Assembly: GCA_951640165.1 (NCBI GenBank)
Contig: OX621261.1
Coordinates: 4,154,001 to 4,218,000 of the forward strand
From: Pseudoips prasinana
Lineage: Eukaryota > Arthropoda > Insecta > Lepidoptera > Nolidae
Reading direction: 5' to 3'
DNA length: 64,000 bases
The position numbers and the translations under genes were made by a program. Below the pieces are notes generated by a model, which saw only the letters and a list, made by a program, of their open reading frames with translations, ran no database searches and had not been told where the DNA came from. Below are positions 53,590-63,975 of this stretch, one piece after another (within the stretch, counting starts at the first letter, position 1; the number at the start of each line of letters is the position of its first letter).

Positions 53590-54330
53590 ATTTAATCAGA
53601 AAGAAAAAAGGAGGTGTTAGAATTGAATAGTTCCACTTCCAGAGCAAAGCGGGATACAGAATGATATAAAGAGGCTATTATAGCCTCATAAAGCGAGAGA
53701 ATTGCAACTAGAGAAGCCAGCTGCAAAAGCGCCGATGAACAATTTAAGGGCCCTAAGTGAGCTGTTATATTTGATTCCAATAGTAGGTATGGCAAAAGCC
53801 CTTAAACGCACGGAAGTTGTTCCTTGTTGCTACAAGATCCGTATAATAAACTACTCCAGATATTGGTAGCAAACTGTTTAACATAATATCACGCTGATTT
53901 TGTCAGAAATCACACTCCCAAAGGATGTGGTGAGCAGTTTGTTCATATTCGTTAATGAAAGTTGAGCACAGACAGATTGGTGAAAATACTAACTTGAAAC
54001 TAAACAATTTACTTTTAAAATTGCTGTGTCCGGTAAGAAATTGTGCAACACAATGGTCTATGATTAGCCAAGTTTTATTTAACCGTTCGCGTACGTCCGG
54101 AAAGAACTGATGCAGATGGCGATCCTTGGTTGAGCTATTCCATCTACATTGCCATTAATTTAGTAGTTCATCATTTAATTCAGCTATTGGCATAAATAGC
54201 CTGTTTATTTTCGTACGTTCACGTAATGATAAGAAATCATTTTCTAAATTTTGGCGCGTAGAATAATACATTGCTGCTCGTCTTTGAACTTCAAGATCAA
54301 CCGGAAGTACAACCGCTAGTACAGGCTGGG
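53590..54330 (-). pseudogene. R1/I-type LINE C-terminal remnant
   Basis: The minus strand encodes QCRWNSSTKDRHLHQFFPDV, VAQFLTGHSNFKSKL, then a Cys/His cluster and GVVYYTDLVATR. This is the C-terminal region that follows RNase H in R1- or I-type LINEs. Stops interrupt it. Confidence 0.65.
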
Positions 54331-54524
54331 CCTCTGTGCTTACTGTTTCTATATGCTTTACACAAAAATATCAACGCCAACCAATACCATCGTTTTTGCT
54401 GGATACAAATCAATGTCTTTCATATTTTCTATTACGTCACGTGCTCCTGGGGGTAATGGCAAAATGCGCTCTGAAAAGATACAGAGTCATCAATATAATA
54501 TTATGTGAAACGTACTTGGGTAAA

Positions 54525-54745
54525 AAAGAAGCTGGTGGTCCTGGGTTCGAATCCCGGTAAGTGCAAATATTTGTGTGTTGAGCACGAATATTTGTTTCTG
54601 AGTCATGGATGTTTTCTATATATATAAGTATTTATCTATCTATATAAGTATGTATATCGTCGCCTGGTACCCATAGTACAAGCTTTGCTTAGTTTGGGGC
54701 TAAGATGATCTGTGTGACATTGTCCCTAGACATTATATTATATTA
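54525..54745 (+). repeat. SINE-B copy
   Basis: It contains GGTCCTGGGTTCGAATCCCG (B box), GTGTGTTGAGCACGAATATT, ACCCATAGTACAAGCTTTGC and an ATATTATTATATG tail. The first part of the head is missing. Confidence 0.82.
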
Positions 54746-54749
54746 TTAT

Positions 54750-55735
54750 ATGAATAACGCAGGTCGTCTCCTACTAAAAACTGTAAGACTATTCTTAATA
54801 TATTTTCTATGAAAATGCAAAAATTTACTTAATTTTATTTATACAGGTGCATTACTACATAGATCAGACTATTTTTGTATAAAATTAAATAATAAATAAA
54901 TAGAAATAATCATGGTTTTACAATAGAAAAAAGGTGGAACTGAAATAATAACCAAGAACAAAGTGGGATGTTCTGATACGACAGTTAGATAAAATAACAT
55001 GTACGCAGAATATCGTCGGTTGTGATCCAGCGTCACTATCATGTCCATAGAAAAATGTTATGTAGTTATTACGCCTTGAAAATTTTAATTGTCAAATATA
55101 ACACAAATTTAAGGAACTAATTGTTGTTCTATTACTAAGCAAATACAATTTTAATGAAAATGTAATTTGAAATTGATTTATAATTTTCAGTAGAATACTG
55201 ACGGATAGCCAGAACCGGCTCTTTAAAATATAATTTGTAAAATTTGTGGAAATACAGATAAAGGAGGCAAATATAGATAAAATAGCGTAATTTTTTACGA
55301 AAAATCTAATCCGTTACAACGCGACAGCGAGCTCGACGAACAACGGCGATAGCGCGGTTACGCCCGAAGTGGGAGAGGGCGGCGGGGGATGCTCGCGCGG
55401 CGTAGAAAGACGAGTATACGCAAACGTCATTTTACTATGAGCGCTCTTCAAATACCTCAGTTTACTGGCTGATTAATTTGAAATCTAAAATACATATAAT
55501 TTTTTCGTTAATGCAGATAAAATATTTCGACATTGTACGATCTAAATATGCCAAAAAGTGAATTTTGGATTTTTTTCAAATCCGTCATTTTACTACGATT
55601 ATGACGAAATGTAAAAAAGAAGAGCCAAGTTCAATAAAAAAATTATGCTTCGCTGTTCGCTTAGCCGCAAAAAGAATGGAGATCTAAATGGGTGCCAAGT
55701 TCTATGCACAATCCAAATAAAATAAAATAAAATGA
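54750..55735. other. Gene B intron with a GC-rich patch
   Basis: It is AT-rich except for 55318-55440 (CGACAGCGAGCTCGACGAAC, GGGAGAGGGCGGCGGGGG). No coding frame is convincing. Confidence 0.4.
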
Positions 55736-55741
55736 AAAAAA

Positions 55742-58057
55742 AAGGTTTTTATTCACGTAGACTTTAAAAAAGCGCTTGTAAATAGTCAGAACATGTTGTA
55801 GTTGTATACATTAGATATTATTTCTAGTAACATAGATATTTAGGTACATCTTGTATGAAAACATTTATAAAATTTATTTTATTACAGAAATGATATTTAG
55901 CTAGCTCGTATCAAGTTATTGTCAAGAGATTATGTTTAATTATCTAGTTTAAGTCTAATATTTTTACTACATATTGTCAATGGTTCTGTCTATATTAAAG
56001 GTATTATTATTATAACGGACCTTGTGTTAATAACGACGGTCGCGCTTTAATGCTACCACCGGATCCAATGCGCCCCAACTGAGAAGACCCAGTGAAACAA
56101 ACTCAGTGGGTTCATCTACTACCGGTTTCAACACGACCCAGTTGAGACGGTCCGGCGAAACATACTCAAGCGGGCATGAACACGGGATTTGGTCCAATTA
56201 GAGTAATTATTTAGTAGGCAAACACAATATATGCTCGATCGGTTGTCTGAATGCTTATTATTTTAGATTATATTTAGGTATACAAAAGAAAAACTTCGAA
56301 ACAATAACATTATTCATTTTGAGACAGAGTCAATAATTTTAAATTAAGTACCTATATGATAGCAATCATTTACAGATAGTTCACGTAACTCAGCAGATCA
56401 GTCATGTCTATATGGCTACAAGATCTCCAGCGAGCAATGTGCAGGTAGGAAGTGAGAGCCAGACGTCTTTGTCATCGATGTACTCTTTAGTGGTGTAATA
56501 ACCCCTAGCCATAAGTACACGTTTAATATGTGTTTTAAAACTTGTGTCCGGCAGATCAGTAATTTGAGTAGGAAGCTTGTTATAAAACCTAATACAATTT
56601 CCTAAAAATGATTTATTAGTTTTGCTTACTCTAAAGCCTGGCATGGCTAGTTTGTTTTTATTCCTAGTATTTATATTATGCAGTTCACTTTTCTTTTTAT
56701 AATTATGAATATTTTTTCTAACAAACATTATATTCTGATATATATATTCCAATGGCACAGTAAGTATATTTATTTCTTTAAACAAATTTCGCAAAGAATC
56801 GCGACTGCCTAAACCATAAATGGCTCTGACTGCTCTTTTCTGCAATACAAAAATAGTACCTATGTCAGCCGCCGAACCCCACAGCAGAATGCCATACGAC
56901 ATAATGCTATGAAAGTACGCGAAATACACTAATCTAGCAGTTTGTTCATCTGACAATTGCCTTATTTTCCAGACAGCATAGGAAGCCGAACTTAATTTAC
57001 CTGCTAACTTTTCAATCTGAGGACCCCATTGCAATTTTGAATCAAGTGTCAATCCTAAAAATACGGTCGATGGGACTAAATCTAATATTTTCGCATTAAG
57101 TGCAACTGTTGGTACAATTTGAGTCACATTCGGCAATGAGAACCTGATGCATTTAGTTTTCCCTGCATTTAACAAGAGATTATTTGCCGAAAACCATTCT
57201 GATATAAAGCTGAGTGTTTTATTATGCTCAATAAGATCTTTATCCTTTCTATTTACTTTAAATATGAGCGACGTATCATCAGCGAACAAAACTATCTCTG
57301 ATACTTTCTCTACCAGATAAGGGAGATCATTTATATAAACTAGAAATAAAAATGGGCCCAATATAGACCCCTGGGGCACCCCCATTTTCACAGGATGACG
57401 TGCCGAAGTGACACCGCCTATCGAAACCATCTGTTGTCGCCCCGATAAATAGGACATCACAAGATCAAGAGATGTGCCAGATATTCCATAGTACTTCAGT
57501 TTAACAACGAGCGTACGATGATCAACGCAATCGAAAGCCTTAGAGAGATCACAGAAAACTCCCAGCGCATCCTGTGATCCCTCCCAAGCCTCCAATATTG
57601 ACCTAATTAATGTGCAACCTGCATCCTGAGTAGAGCGGCCCCTTGTAAACCCGAACTGCTTGTTATGCAATATCTCATTCACGTTAAAGTGCGACAACAT
57701 TTGGCTGAGCATCAGCTTTTCAAATATTTTACTTAAAGCTGGCAGTATTGAGATAGGCCTATAATTCGTGGCATTTTTTGAACAACCTGCCTTGAAAATG
57801 GGTATTATCTTACTTATTTTCATTAAATCGGGAAAGACACCATCACTTATACAGCCATTGAAGATGGCTGCAAGGATTGTAGCAATGTTTAGTATCATTG
57901 ATTCAATTGCTTTAACAGACAGTCCCCACAAATCTTCTGTGCCTTTCCTTTTAATACTCTTAAAAGCTTTTATAATATCATCACTTGTTACGGATTTAAA
58001 ACTAAAGTTAGGTACATAGAATATGTATTCATAGGAAAAAAATAACGTTATGAACAA
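55742..58057 (-). mobile_element. LINE-J (Jockey/CR1 group), 5'-truncated coding copy
   Basis: The 2.3-kb element has an RT frame (56408-58057) and a 660-bp 3' UTR ending with AATAAAAACC on the minus strand. The 3' UTR is present alone at 13800, 30333-31021 and 46650, so this is the reference copy in the window for that family. Confidence 0.85.
56408..58057 (-). CDS. LINE-J reverse transcriptase
   Basis: The 549-residue frame has KISKIIPIFKAG, NYRPISILPALSKIFEKL, GVFCDLSKAFDCVDH, GVPQGSILGPFLFLVYIND and the catalytic VLFADDTSL. Its C-terminus ends TTKEYIDDKDVW with a LAGDLVAI tail. The frame is open throughout, with the endonuclease lost by truncation. Confidence 0.88.
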   Translation of the reverse strand: MFITLFFSYEYIFYVPNFSFKSVTSDDIIKAFKSIKRKGTEDLWGLSVKAIESMILNIATILAAIFNGCISDGVFPDLMKISKIIPIFKAGCSKNATNYRPISILPALSKIFEKLMLSQMLSHFNVNEILHNKQFGFTRGRSTQDAGCTLIRSILEAWEGSQDALGVFCDLSKAFDCVDHRTLVVKLKYYGISGTSLDLVMSYLSGRQQMVSIGGVTSARHPVKMGVPQGSILGPFLFLVYINDLPYLVEKVSEIVLFADDTSLIFKVNRKDKDLIEHNKTLSFISEWFSANNLLLNAGKTKCIRFSLPNVTQIVPTVALNAKILDLVPSTVFLGLTLDSKLQWGPQIEKLAGKLSSASYAVWKIRQLSDEQTARLVYFAYFHSIMSYGILLWGSAADIGTIFVLQKRAVRAIYGLGSRDSLRNLFKEINILTVPLEYIYQNIMFVRKNIHNYKKKSELHNINTRNKNKLAMPGFRVSKTNKSFLGNCIRFYNKLPTQITDLPDTSFKTHIKRVLMARGYYTTKEYIDDKDVWLSLPTCTLLAGDLVAI

Positions 58058-58077
58058 GTATTAAACTCTATTTCTTT

Positions 58078-58331
58078 GCTTTATTGGATACTTATAACAA
58101 TTGCTGTTATTTTAATAATGTGAGATCTTAAAGAAATTTAGGTTTGATTTGGCCAGTTTTCATTACATCAGTCATTTTACGAAGTTATTCAACGTATATA
58201 CATACATAGTTTTTATTTCTGATAAAAACTGGCCAAGTCAAATCTAATCTATCTAATCTTGAGAGGTGTCCCTTGACACCTCTCAAGTTTTTTTTTTAAA
58301 TAACAGCAATTGTTATAGGTATTCAATAAAG
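58078..58331. mobile_element. Foldback element near gene B exon 3
   Basis: The 35-bp arms (GCTTTATTGGATACTTATAA at left; complement at 58297-58331) have about two mismatches. A second inverted pair (TTTGATTTGGCCAGTTTT / AAAACTGGCCAAGTCAAA) lies inside. The right part contains an isolated HINE-like hairpin at 58258-58287. Confidence 0.72.
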
Positions 58332-58496
58332 CTTATTAGTTATTCGGATGTAAAAGCTATATTACTACAAAGTTTCATCAAAATCCATTCAGTAGATTTT
58401 GCGTGAAAGAGTAACGAACATCCATACATCCATACTAACAAACTTTCGCATTTATAATATTAGAAGGATATTTAACATACTTACGTTAAATTACAG

Positions 58497-58615
58497 ATCT
58501 TTAATACTGCCCGGAGTTTTCAAAGTGAGTCTACATAACTTAGAAGAAAACAGTAATGATGAGGAGGAACCCAGGACTATACCAAATGACAAGGATGTTG
58601 CCCTTCCAAATACAG
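58497..58615 (+). CDS. Gene B exon 3: acidic linker before the LRRs
   Basis: The exon is 119 nt, with acceptor AATTACAG and donor ACAG/GTTAAT, phase 2 in and phase 1 out. The phase fits exons 2 and 4 exactly. It encodes LILPGVFKVSLHNL followed by an acidic stretch (EENSNDEEEP) and a hydrophilic tail. I found no gene A equivalent. The donor is weaker than the others, so this exon is slightly less sure. Confidence 0.7.
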
Positions 58616-58634
58616 GTTAATTTTTTATATGTAT

Positions 58635-58669
<35 letters not shown>

Positions 58670-58739
58670 TTAAGGAAAACTTACAGCCAGAATACAAATG
58701 ACACACAGAATACAGGGTGAAGGCCAATTAAAAGTTTTC

Positions 58740-58935
58740 ACAGATATACAAGATATATATAAAGTGGCCAAGTGCGAGTCGGAATCATGTTTTGTGATAA
58801 CATACCATGTTTTTTTGGGTCTCTCGCTATATTAGAAACCTCAATATCACTTTTGAAGACCTATCCATAGATACCCCACAAGCACGATATGAGTCCTGAG
58901 CTCAGACCGTAATTTTGAACTTTCGAATAAATTCT
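58740..58935 (+). repeat. Dispersed repeat fragment
   Basis: It contains GGCCAAGTGCGAGTCGGAAT, GACCTATCCATAGATACCCC and similar text in the repeat at 46975-47930. Confidence 0.5.
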
Positions 58936-59264
58936 AAGTCAGTTCTGCTATGATTAGATAAACCATACTTTTCTGGATGTTAGGTTAAACTATGCTAATT
59001 AGTGATCACAAAAAGACTGATACAGAAATTTTCAACAGAACGAGAAACCAATCGAAAACTGATGTTAGATGAAATTAACAAAAAAAAATCATTAAAAATA
59101 TTCTATCTCGAAAACTACGCAGAATCGTAGAACATACATGGGGGTGATTCGGATACTCCTCATCATAAAGTATCTAAATTTTGCGTTTGAACGTCAACTC
59201 TTCGGCCGCCATGTATCGATATTTCATCTTTGTCACGAACATAAAATCCATTTGTGAATTTCAG

Positions 59265-59435
59265 GCGCATACCATCCAAAGTCAAGTTCATTGCCATCAT
59301 TGCCATTGCTGAAAACAATTGAAATAGGAGATTCATACATACCAAATGCCTCAAACTACCAAGGAGTTGGCGATCCTAATGAACTGATGCTCTATGGAAC
59401 GCTGTCATCATGTTTAAATGCGAAGATGCTCGAAG
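59265..59435 (+). CDS. Gene B exon 4: LRR segment
   Basis: The exon is 171 nt, with acceptor AATTTCAG, donor GTAAGT, phase 1 in and phase 1 out. It encodes about 57 residues with LRR-like LPLLKTIEIGDSYIP and a second degenerate repeat ending AKMLEG. It is homologous to the 174-nt gene A exon 4. Two cloverleaf-free introns flank it; the downstream one carries a HINE-like copy. Confidence 0.8.
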
Positions 59436-59455
59436 GTAAGTTCATGATTTCCGTT

Positions 59456-59745
59456 TTTGGAACGAAGTTCCTTATCGCGCGTTGTGATGGGGGGCTAGAC
59501 GGAAAAAAACTCTTACGAAAAGTTGTCACGACACTTTTTGCAGCTGTGCGGCGTGCGTATGTTTCTCTGTCTGTCTCTCTATCTCTCCCTTATGGAAAGC
59601 AAGCCAGATATTTTCATTTATATTTCGCATTGAACAGTGTGGTGTCGCGACGATTATTTTTGTTGAGTGTATACAGGTTTTTTGTACATAATAAATAATA
59701 AGAAATAACTTCGTTCCATCTGGGTGTCCCTTGACACCTCTCAAG
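59456..59745 (+). mobile_element. HINE-like element, copy 10
   Basis: This full-length copy runs from TTTGGAACGAAGTTCC to CCCTTGACACCTCTCAAG. Its CT tract is short and imperfect. It starts 20 bp after the gene B exon 4 donor. Confidence 0.68.
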
Positions 59746-59941
59746 TTTCTCTATTATGTATCTGATACCTTACATGTGTATTTTTGAACTTAATATTTGG
59801 CATGTAAAATAAATTTACCAAAATAAATGATAGTGATTATGATTATAGACAAGCAAATAACATGCGCCGGTACGACACCCACACGTGTTTCATTCTTTCG
59901 GCTGACATGACGATAATGATATATCTGTCTTTATCTTTCAG

Positions 59942-60108
59942 GTCTAAGTTCCCTGGAGATACTTCAATTCAACAGGGCCCGTCACCTTACCTCTATCGAA
60001 AGTGGCGCTTTCGCTCATACTCCAAGACTGCAAACAATTGAAATATTTGAAAGTAGTTTGACGCATCTTCCACCTGAATTATTTAATGGACTGAATAGTT
60101 TGAGATTG
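59942..60108 (+). CDS. Gene B exon 5: LRR segment
   Basis: The exon is 167 nt, with acceptor CTTTCAG, phase 1 in and phase 0 out at donor TTG/GTTGGT. It encodes GLSSLEILQFNRARHLTSI, then LQTIEIFESSLTHLP and LFNGLNSLRL. The donor is non-consensus; it is chosen because it gives the phase exon 6 needs and completes an LRR core across the junction. The start matches the fragment of gene A exon 5. Confidence 0.75.
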
Positions 60109-60129
60109 GTTGGTACCAAATTATTCATT

Positions 60130-60400
60130 TAGAGTTTCAAAAGGATTCATGGATCAGTTTGTCACGCTTTCTGAAAGCCTCCCTCCTGGACATCAATTAC
60201 TGTGGCCGATCTGGAAGTCCCTGAACAGACTCCAGACTCAGGTGGGCCGAAGCAAAGAAAACATGTCTAGGTGGGGACTGTCGAGCAGCCTTAAAATGGA
60301 CTGTATTTGCGGAGCATCGGTCCAGACCATGGCCCACCTAACAGCTTGCCCAGCCTGCCCTGCCACATGTTCATGGCAGGATCAAAAATGCCACAAGCAG
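60130..60400 (+). pseudogene. LINE C-terminal remnant
   Basis: It encodes SLNRLQTQVGRSKENMSRWG and a Cys/His cluster (CICGASVQTMAHLTACPAC), a common LINE RT tail. It lies in the intron just after gene B exon 5. Confidence 0.6.
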
Positions 60401-60413
60401 GGCAATCAGTGTG

Positions 60414-60466
60414 GCCACGTTCTGGGCCACGTTCTGGGCCACGTTCTGGGCCACGTTCTGGGCCAC
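60414..60466. repeat. 12-bp microsatellite-like tandem repeat
   Basis: GGCCACGTTCTG is repeated about four and a half times without change. Confidence 0.9.
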
Positions 60467-60674
60467 AAAAATTTAAAGAGTTTGCCATCGAAACGCTAAG
60501 ATGAAGAAGAATACTTATATTTTTTTTTCATGTTGTATCTGCAATCAGCATGTGCTATAAGCAGGTGTGTTGTACGCAGTGGCAGTTAAGAGTGTGTCCT
60601 CCAGTGAGGCATCTCCTCCTTATTAGGCCATATTTATTTATATGGCTAGTATATCTTTCCGTTTAAGCCGTTTA

Positions 60675-60825
60675 CGGTAGTACTTATATACATAGAAAAC
60701 ATCCATGACTCAGAAACAAATATTCGTGCTCATAACACATATATTTGCACTTACCGGGATTCGAACTCAGGACCACCAGCTTCGTAGGTAGGAGCACTAA
60801 CAACTAAGCTACGTAGCTATATATG
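60675..60825 (-). repeat. SINE-B copy (inverted)
   Basis: The plus strand reads ACAAATATTCGTGCTCATAA, CACTTACCGGGATTCGAACT and the head complement ACTAAGCTACG. The 3' tail is missing. Confidence 0.75.
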
Positions 60826-60973
60826 CTGAATTTTTTGATATTTTTCGTTCATTATTTCGTCAAATTTAACAAGAAAAATATCAAAAAAGTTCAGCTTAAT
60901 ATGTAACTCTAAATTGGTGATGAAAATGATAAAACGGATAGTTTGACGTAACACTACTTATGCTTTTTTTGAC

Positions 60974-61312
60974 TGCCTCGTTGGTCTAGTGGTATCGTGT
61001 TCACCCGCAGATAACGAGGTCCTGGGTTCAAATCCCGGGTCGGGCCAAAAGTGATTTTGTAACTTTTCTGTAAAAAGAAAAATTTCCCAGCATCAGCCTG
61101 GGAGTTGGCGGTATTATACCCCCGTGCCTCGGAGAGCACGTAAGCCGTCGGTCTTGTGCCTGACCTCTTTCCGGACGTGTCGCTAGGCGTCCCATCGGAT
61201 CATGAGAGTGATGGAATAGAACTGATTTGATTGAGCACTATAATATGTCCCGCGCAATCTCTGTTGAGACTGGCCGCCTTGGCAGAAATTCGGCTAGGAG
61301 GACATTATATGC
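60974..61312 (+). repeat. SINE-A copy
   Basis: The tRNA-like head (TGCCTCGTTGGTCTAGTGG) has the B box GGGTTCAAATCCCGG at 61024-61038. The body and GGAGGACATTATAT tail are complete. Confidence 0.85.
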
Positions 61313-61384
61313 TTTTTCCCACTGGGGGTACGATGTACATTTGAAAGCAACATTATTTAAATAAGAACTTTTTGAGTTTATTTT

Positions 61385-61580
61385 GGAAGACTTACTTACT
61401 TATAGTATGGGCAGTGGTTACCCTAGTGTCAGAGTTGTTCAAGCAACTTAACGTGCCCTCCGAAGCACGGAGACGCTCAGAAATTAAACCACTTTGGCGG
61501 TAACCCATCTATGGACTAACCGCGAGCCTAGTTGCTTAACCTCGCCGATCGCTAACGGACGTCTTGGAAGACTAACTCTT
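61385..61580. repeat. Repeat-like sequence before gene B exon 6
   Basis: It contains CAACTTAACGTGCCCTCCGA and CGCTAACGGACGTCTTGGAAG. I associate it with lepidopteran repeats, but no second copy is in the window. Confidence 0.35.
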
Positions 61581-61628
61581 AGAATAGACTAACCTCTTTA
61601 TCTTATTATCATGTTCATTTATTTTCAG

Positions 61629-61954
61629 ATTGCTCTTCAAACAGATAAAATAATCTCTTTGGAAAGAGGTCTATTTACCAACGTGACATCTTTGGAAACC
61701 ATAGACTTTAACTTGTCTCCCTTAAAATTCACTAATGAAGACGCATTGTATGATGCAACGGGAGTTATAAGCATTACGTTAAAGGAATGTAGCTTGGAAG
61801 ACATTCCTACACGGATATTTAAGGAGAATGGTGAACTAAAGTCATTAGATTTGAGGAAAAACCAATTAAAGGATTTGCCTGAAACCCTTTTCGTGACATT
61901 GAAGAAATTGGAAAAATTATATATTGATGAAAATCGTATAGAAGTACTACTTGA
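61629..61954 (+). CDS. Gene B exon 6: LRR segment
   Basis: The exon is 326 nt, with acceptor ATTTTCAG, donor GTAAGT, phase 0 in and phase 2 out. It is the same length as gene A exon 6. It encodes LRR cores around VISITLKECSLEDIP, LKSLDLRKNQLKDLP and LEKLYIDENRIEVL. The frame is fully open. This exon gives the strongest paralogue match. Confidence 0.9.
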
Positions 61955-62189
61955 GTAAGTTTTGTTTTTTATCAGTTTTAGCTTAATTGTGTCAACATGA
62001 TCAGCTAAATAACTTCCACAGCTGCACAAAGTCCTCTCGAAAAGATTTCCACATTGTAGTTGTGTCCATTATTTGGAGGGAATATGCCATAACCGCCACG
62101 CATGGCAAACGAGTTGCCGATCGCAGTATTCTTTTTCTACGCATGCCACACGTAAAAAGTGTCTACGGGTGGCTATGTGGAATTCCGAG

Positions 62190-62510
62190 CGCCTTCACTC
62201 TAGCGTTTGTCCGGCGCAGCGTAGGCGTTCGACAAACGTATGCGCAGCGCAGACGCCGCGACTACGCGGCGCTTGCGCGGCGTCAGTGCAAGGGGAAATG
62301 AGTACGAATGCGTTAGCGCCGCATGCGCCGCGTAACTGCGGAGTACAACGCAATTGCGTGACGTCTGCGCTGCGTTAGCGCAGCATTCAATCGACTCCAG
62401 AGGAAACGCCGCAACAACGCGAAACCTGCGCCGCGTTGTCGCGGCATCTGCGCTGCGCATACGTTTATCGAACGCCTACGCTGGACAAACGCTAGTGTGA
62501 AGAGAGCCTA
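62190..62510. mobile_element. GC-rich MITE with CTAGCGTTTGTCC ends
   Basis: TCTAGCGTTTGTCCGGCGCA at left and CTGGACAAACGCTAGTGTGA at right form imperfect inverted arms of about 80 bp. Internal GCGC repeats make it the most GC-rich segment of the window. Confidence 0.7.
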
Positions 62511-62712
62511 AGTCTAAAGCATCTTCTACATGGTTGCAAACTAACAATCCAACTTCCAACAGAGGTCACTCTGGTGGTTGACATCCATCTAGAATTCAGT
62601 TATGCAGTCTAGATGGATGGCAACCACCTTGTGCTTTAGGCTTCATCGGTGCGAGTTCCACATAGCCACCCGTAGACACTTTTTGCATGTGGCATGCGTA
62701 GAAAAAGAAAAA

Positions 62713-63000
62713 AACTTGAGACGTGTCAAGGAACACCCGGATGGAACGAAGTTATTTCTTATTATTTATTATGTACAAAAAACTTGTATACACTCAACAA
62801 AAATAATCGTCGCGACACCACACTGTTCAATGCGAAATAGAAATGAAAATATCTGGCTTGCTTTCTATAAGAGAGTGAGAGATAGACAGAGAAACATGCG
62901 CACGCCGCACAGCTGCAAAAAGTGTCGTGACAACTTTTCGTAAGAATTTTTTCCGTCGAGCCCCCTTTCACAACGATAGCGATAAGGAACTTCGTTCCAA
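62713..63000 (-). mobile_element. HINE-like element, copy 11
   Basis: It runs from AACTTGAGACGTGTCAAGG to CTTCGTTCCAA. It is inserted between GAAAAAGAA and TACTGCGATCGG of a foldback arm, whose intact copy is at 62040-62185. Confidence 0.7.
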
Positions 63001-63239
63001 TACTGCGATCGGCAACTCGTTTGCCATGCGTGGCGATTATGGCATATTCCCTCCAAATAATGGACACTACTCCAATGTGGATCCATCCATCTAGACTGCA
63101 ATTGTGCAGTCTATATGGATGGTAACCACCAGAGTGACCTCTGTTGGGACGTTGGTTTGAAACCGTGTAGAAGATGCTTAACCTGCTGACGGCAGGTTAA
63201 GCAAGCTTATAGCAAGCTTATAGCAAGCTGCTATAAGCT

Positions 63240-63510
63240 GCCCCCCGAGCAATATCTATCAATGGTTACTCTTCACGCCGCAGGTCATGGGTTCAATTCT
63301 CACCCAATATAGACATTTGTGTGCATGAACATGTCTGTTTGTCCTGTGTCTAAGTGTAATTATCTATATAAATATGTATTTCCAAAAAATAACTAGTGTA
63401 TGTAGTAGCCTAGTAAAATAACTAGTGATTTCCATAGTATACGTTCTGCTTAATTTGGGATCAGATGGCTGTGTCGATAATCTCCCTGAATAATTGTTTA
63501 TTTAAACTTT
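63240..63510 (+). repeat. SINE-C copy
   Basis: It contains GGGTTCAATTCTCACC (degenerate B box), TTTGTGTGCATGAACATGTC and TTTCCATAGTATACG. It is diverged. Confidence 0.7.
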
Positions 63511-63524
63511 AAGCACGTATAATT

Positions 63525-63900
63525 ACAACACCTTAAAAAGAAGAAACATGGTCATATTTACGAAGATTGAAAACGAATCGAATGCCGTTATTCAGAAGTC
63601 GATCGAGTTTATTGAGGTGATCTGTATTCAGGTCGAAATAGCAAACATCACCATAGTCGATTATTGAGCAAATTAAAGTCTGCACCAACGTTTCTTTTGT
63701 TTTCCGAGGCAGAAAATTCCTAAGACGATAAAGAGACCGCAAGATTTCAGTGACCCTCTGACTAACACTTGCAATTTGGTTTTACCAGCTTAATGTTTTA
63801 TCAATTAGAACACCAAGATCTTTTACAAACGGGTTAATCCCGATGCTCGAATTGTCAAACAGTAGAGGTGGGAGATCATCTGAGACCACTCTATTTATAA
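63525..63900 (-). pseudogene. Jockey-like RT C-terminal remnant
   Basis: The minus strand encodes KDLGVLIDKTLSW and, in a shifted frame, SLYRLRNFLPRKTKETLVQT, CSIIDYGDVCYFDL and LNNGIRFVFNLRKYDH. It lies 75 bp before gene B exon 7. Confidence 0.68.
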
Positions 63901-63975
63901 GATGGGATATTTATTGTCATCCTATAATGAATATTATTTATAAAATGAATATTATGATTATCTTAATTTTTACAG

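Larger units (their letters stand above)
62010..63180. repeat. Stack of nested inverted repeats
   Basis: Left arm 62040-62185 recurs inverted at 62640-62712 plus 63000-63085. A second inverted pair (62530-62632 and 63085-63165) shares CCATCTAGACTGC. HINE-like copy 12 splits the right arm. The centre is a GC-rich MITE. Confidence 0.75.

Noticed and set aside
62073..62460. Open frames through the GC-rich element
   Set aside because: They are frames through inverted GCGC repeats of a MITE on both strands, with no domain.
15313..63000. Classic terminal-inverted-repeat MITE for the HINE-like family
   Set aside because: The inverted repeats are subterminal, one end has a hairpin and no consistent target duplication was seen.
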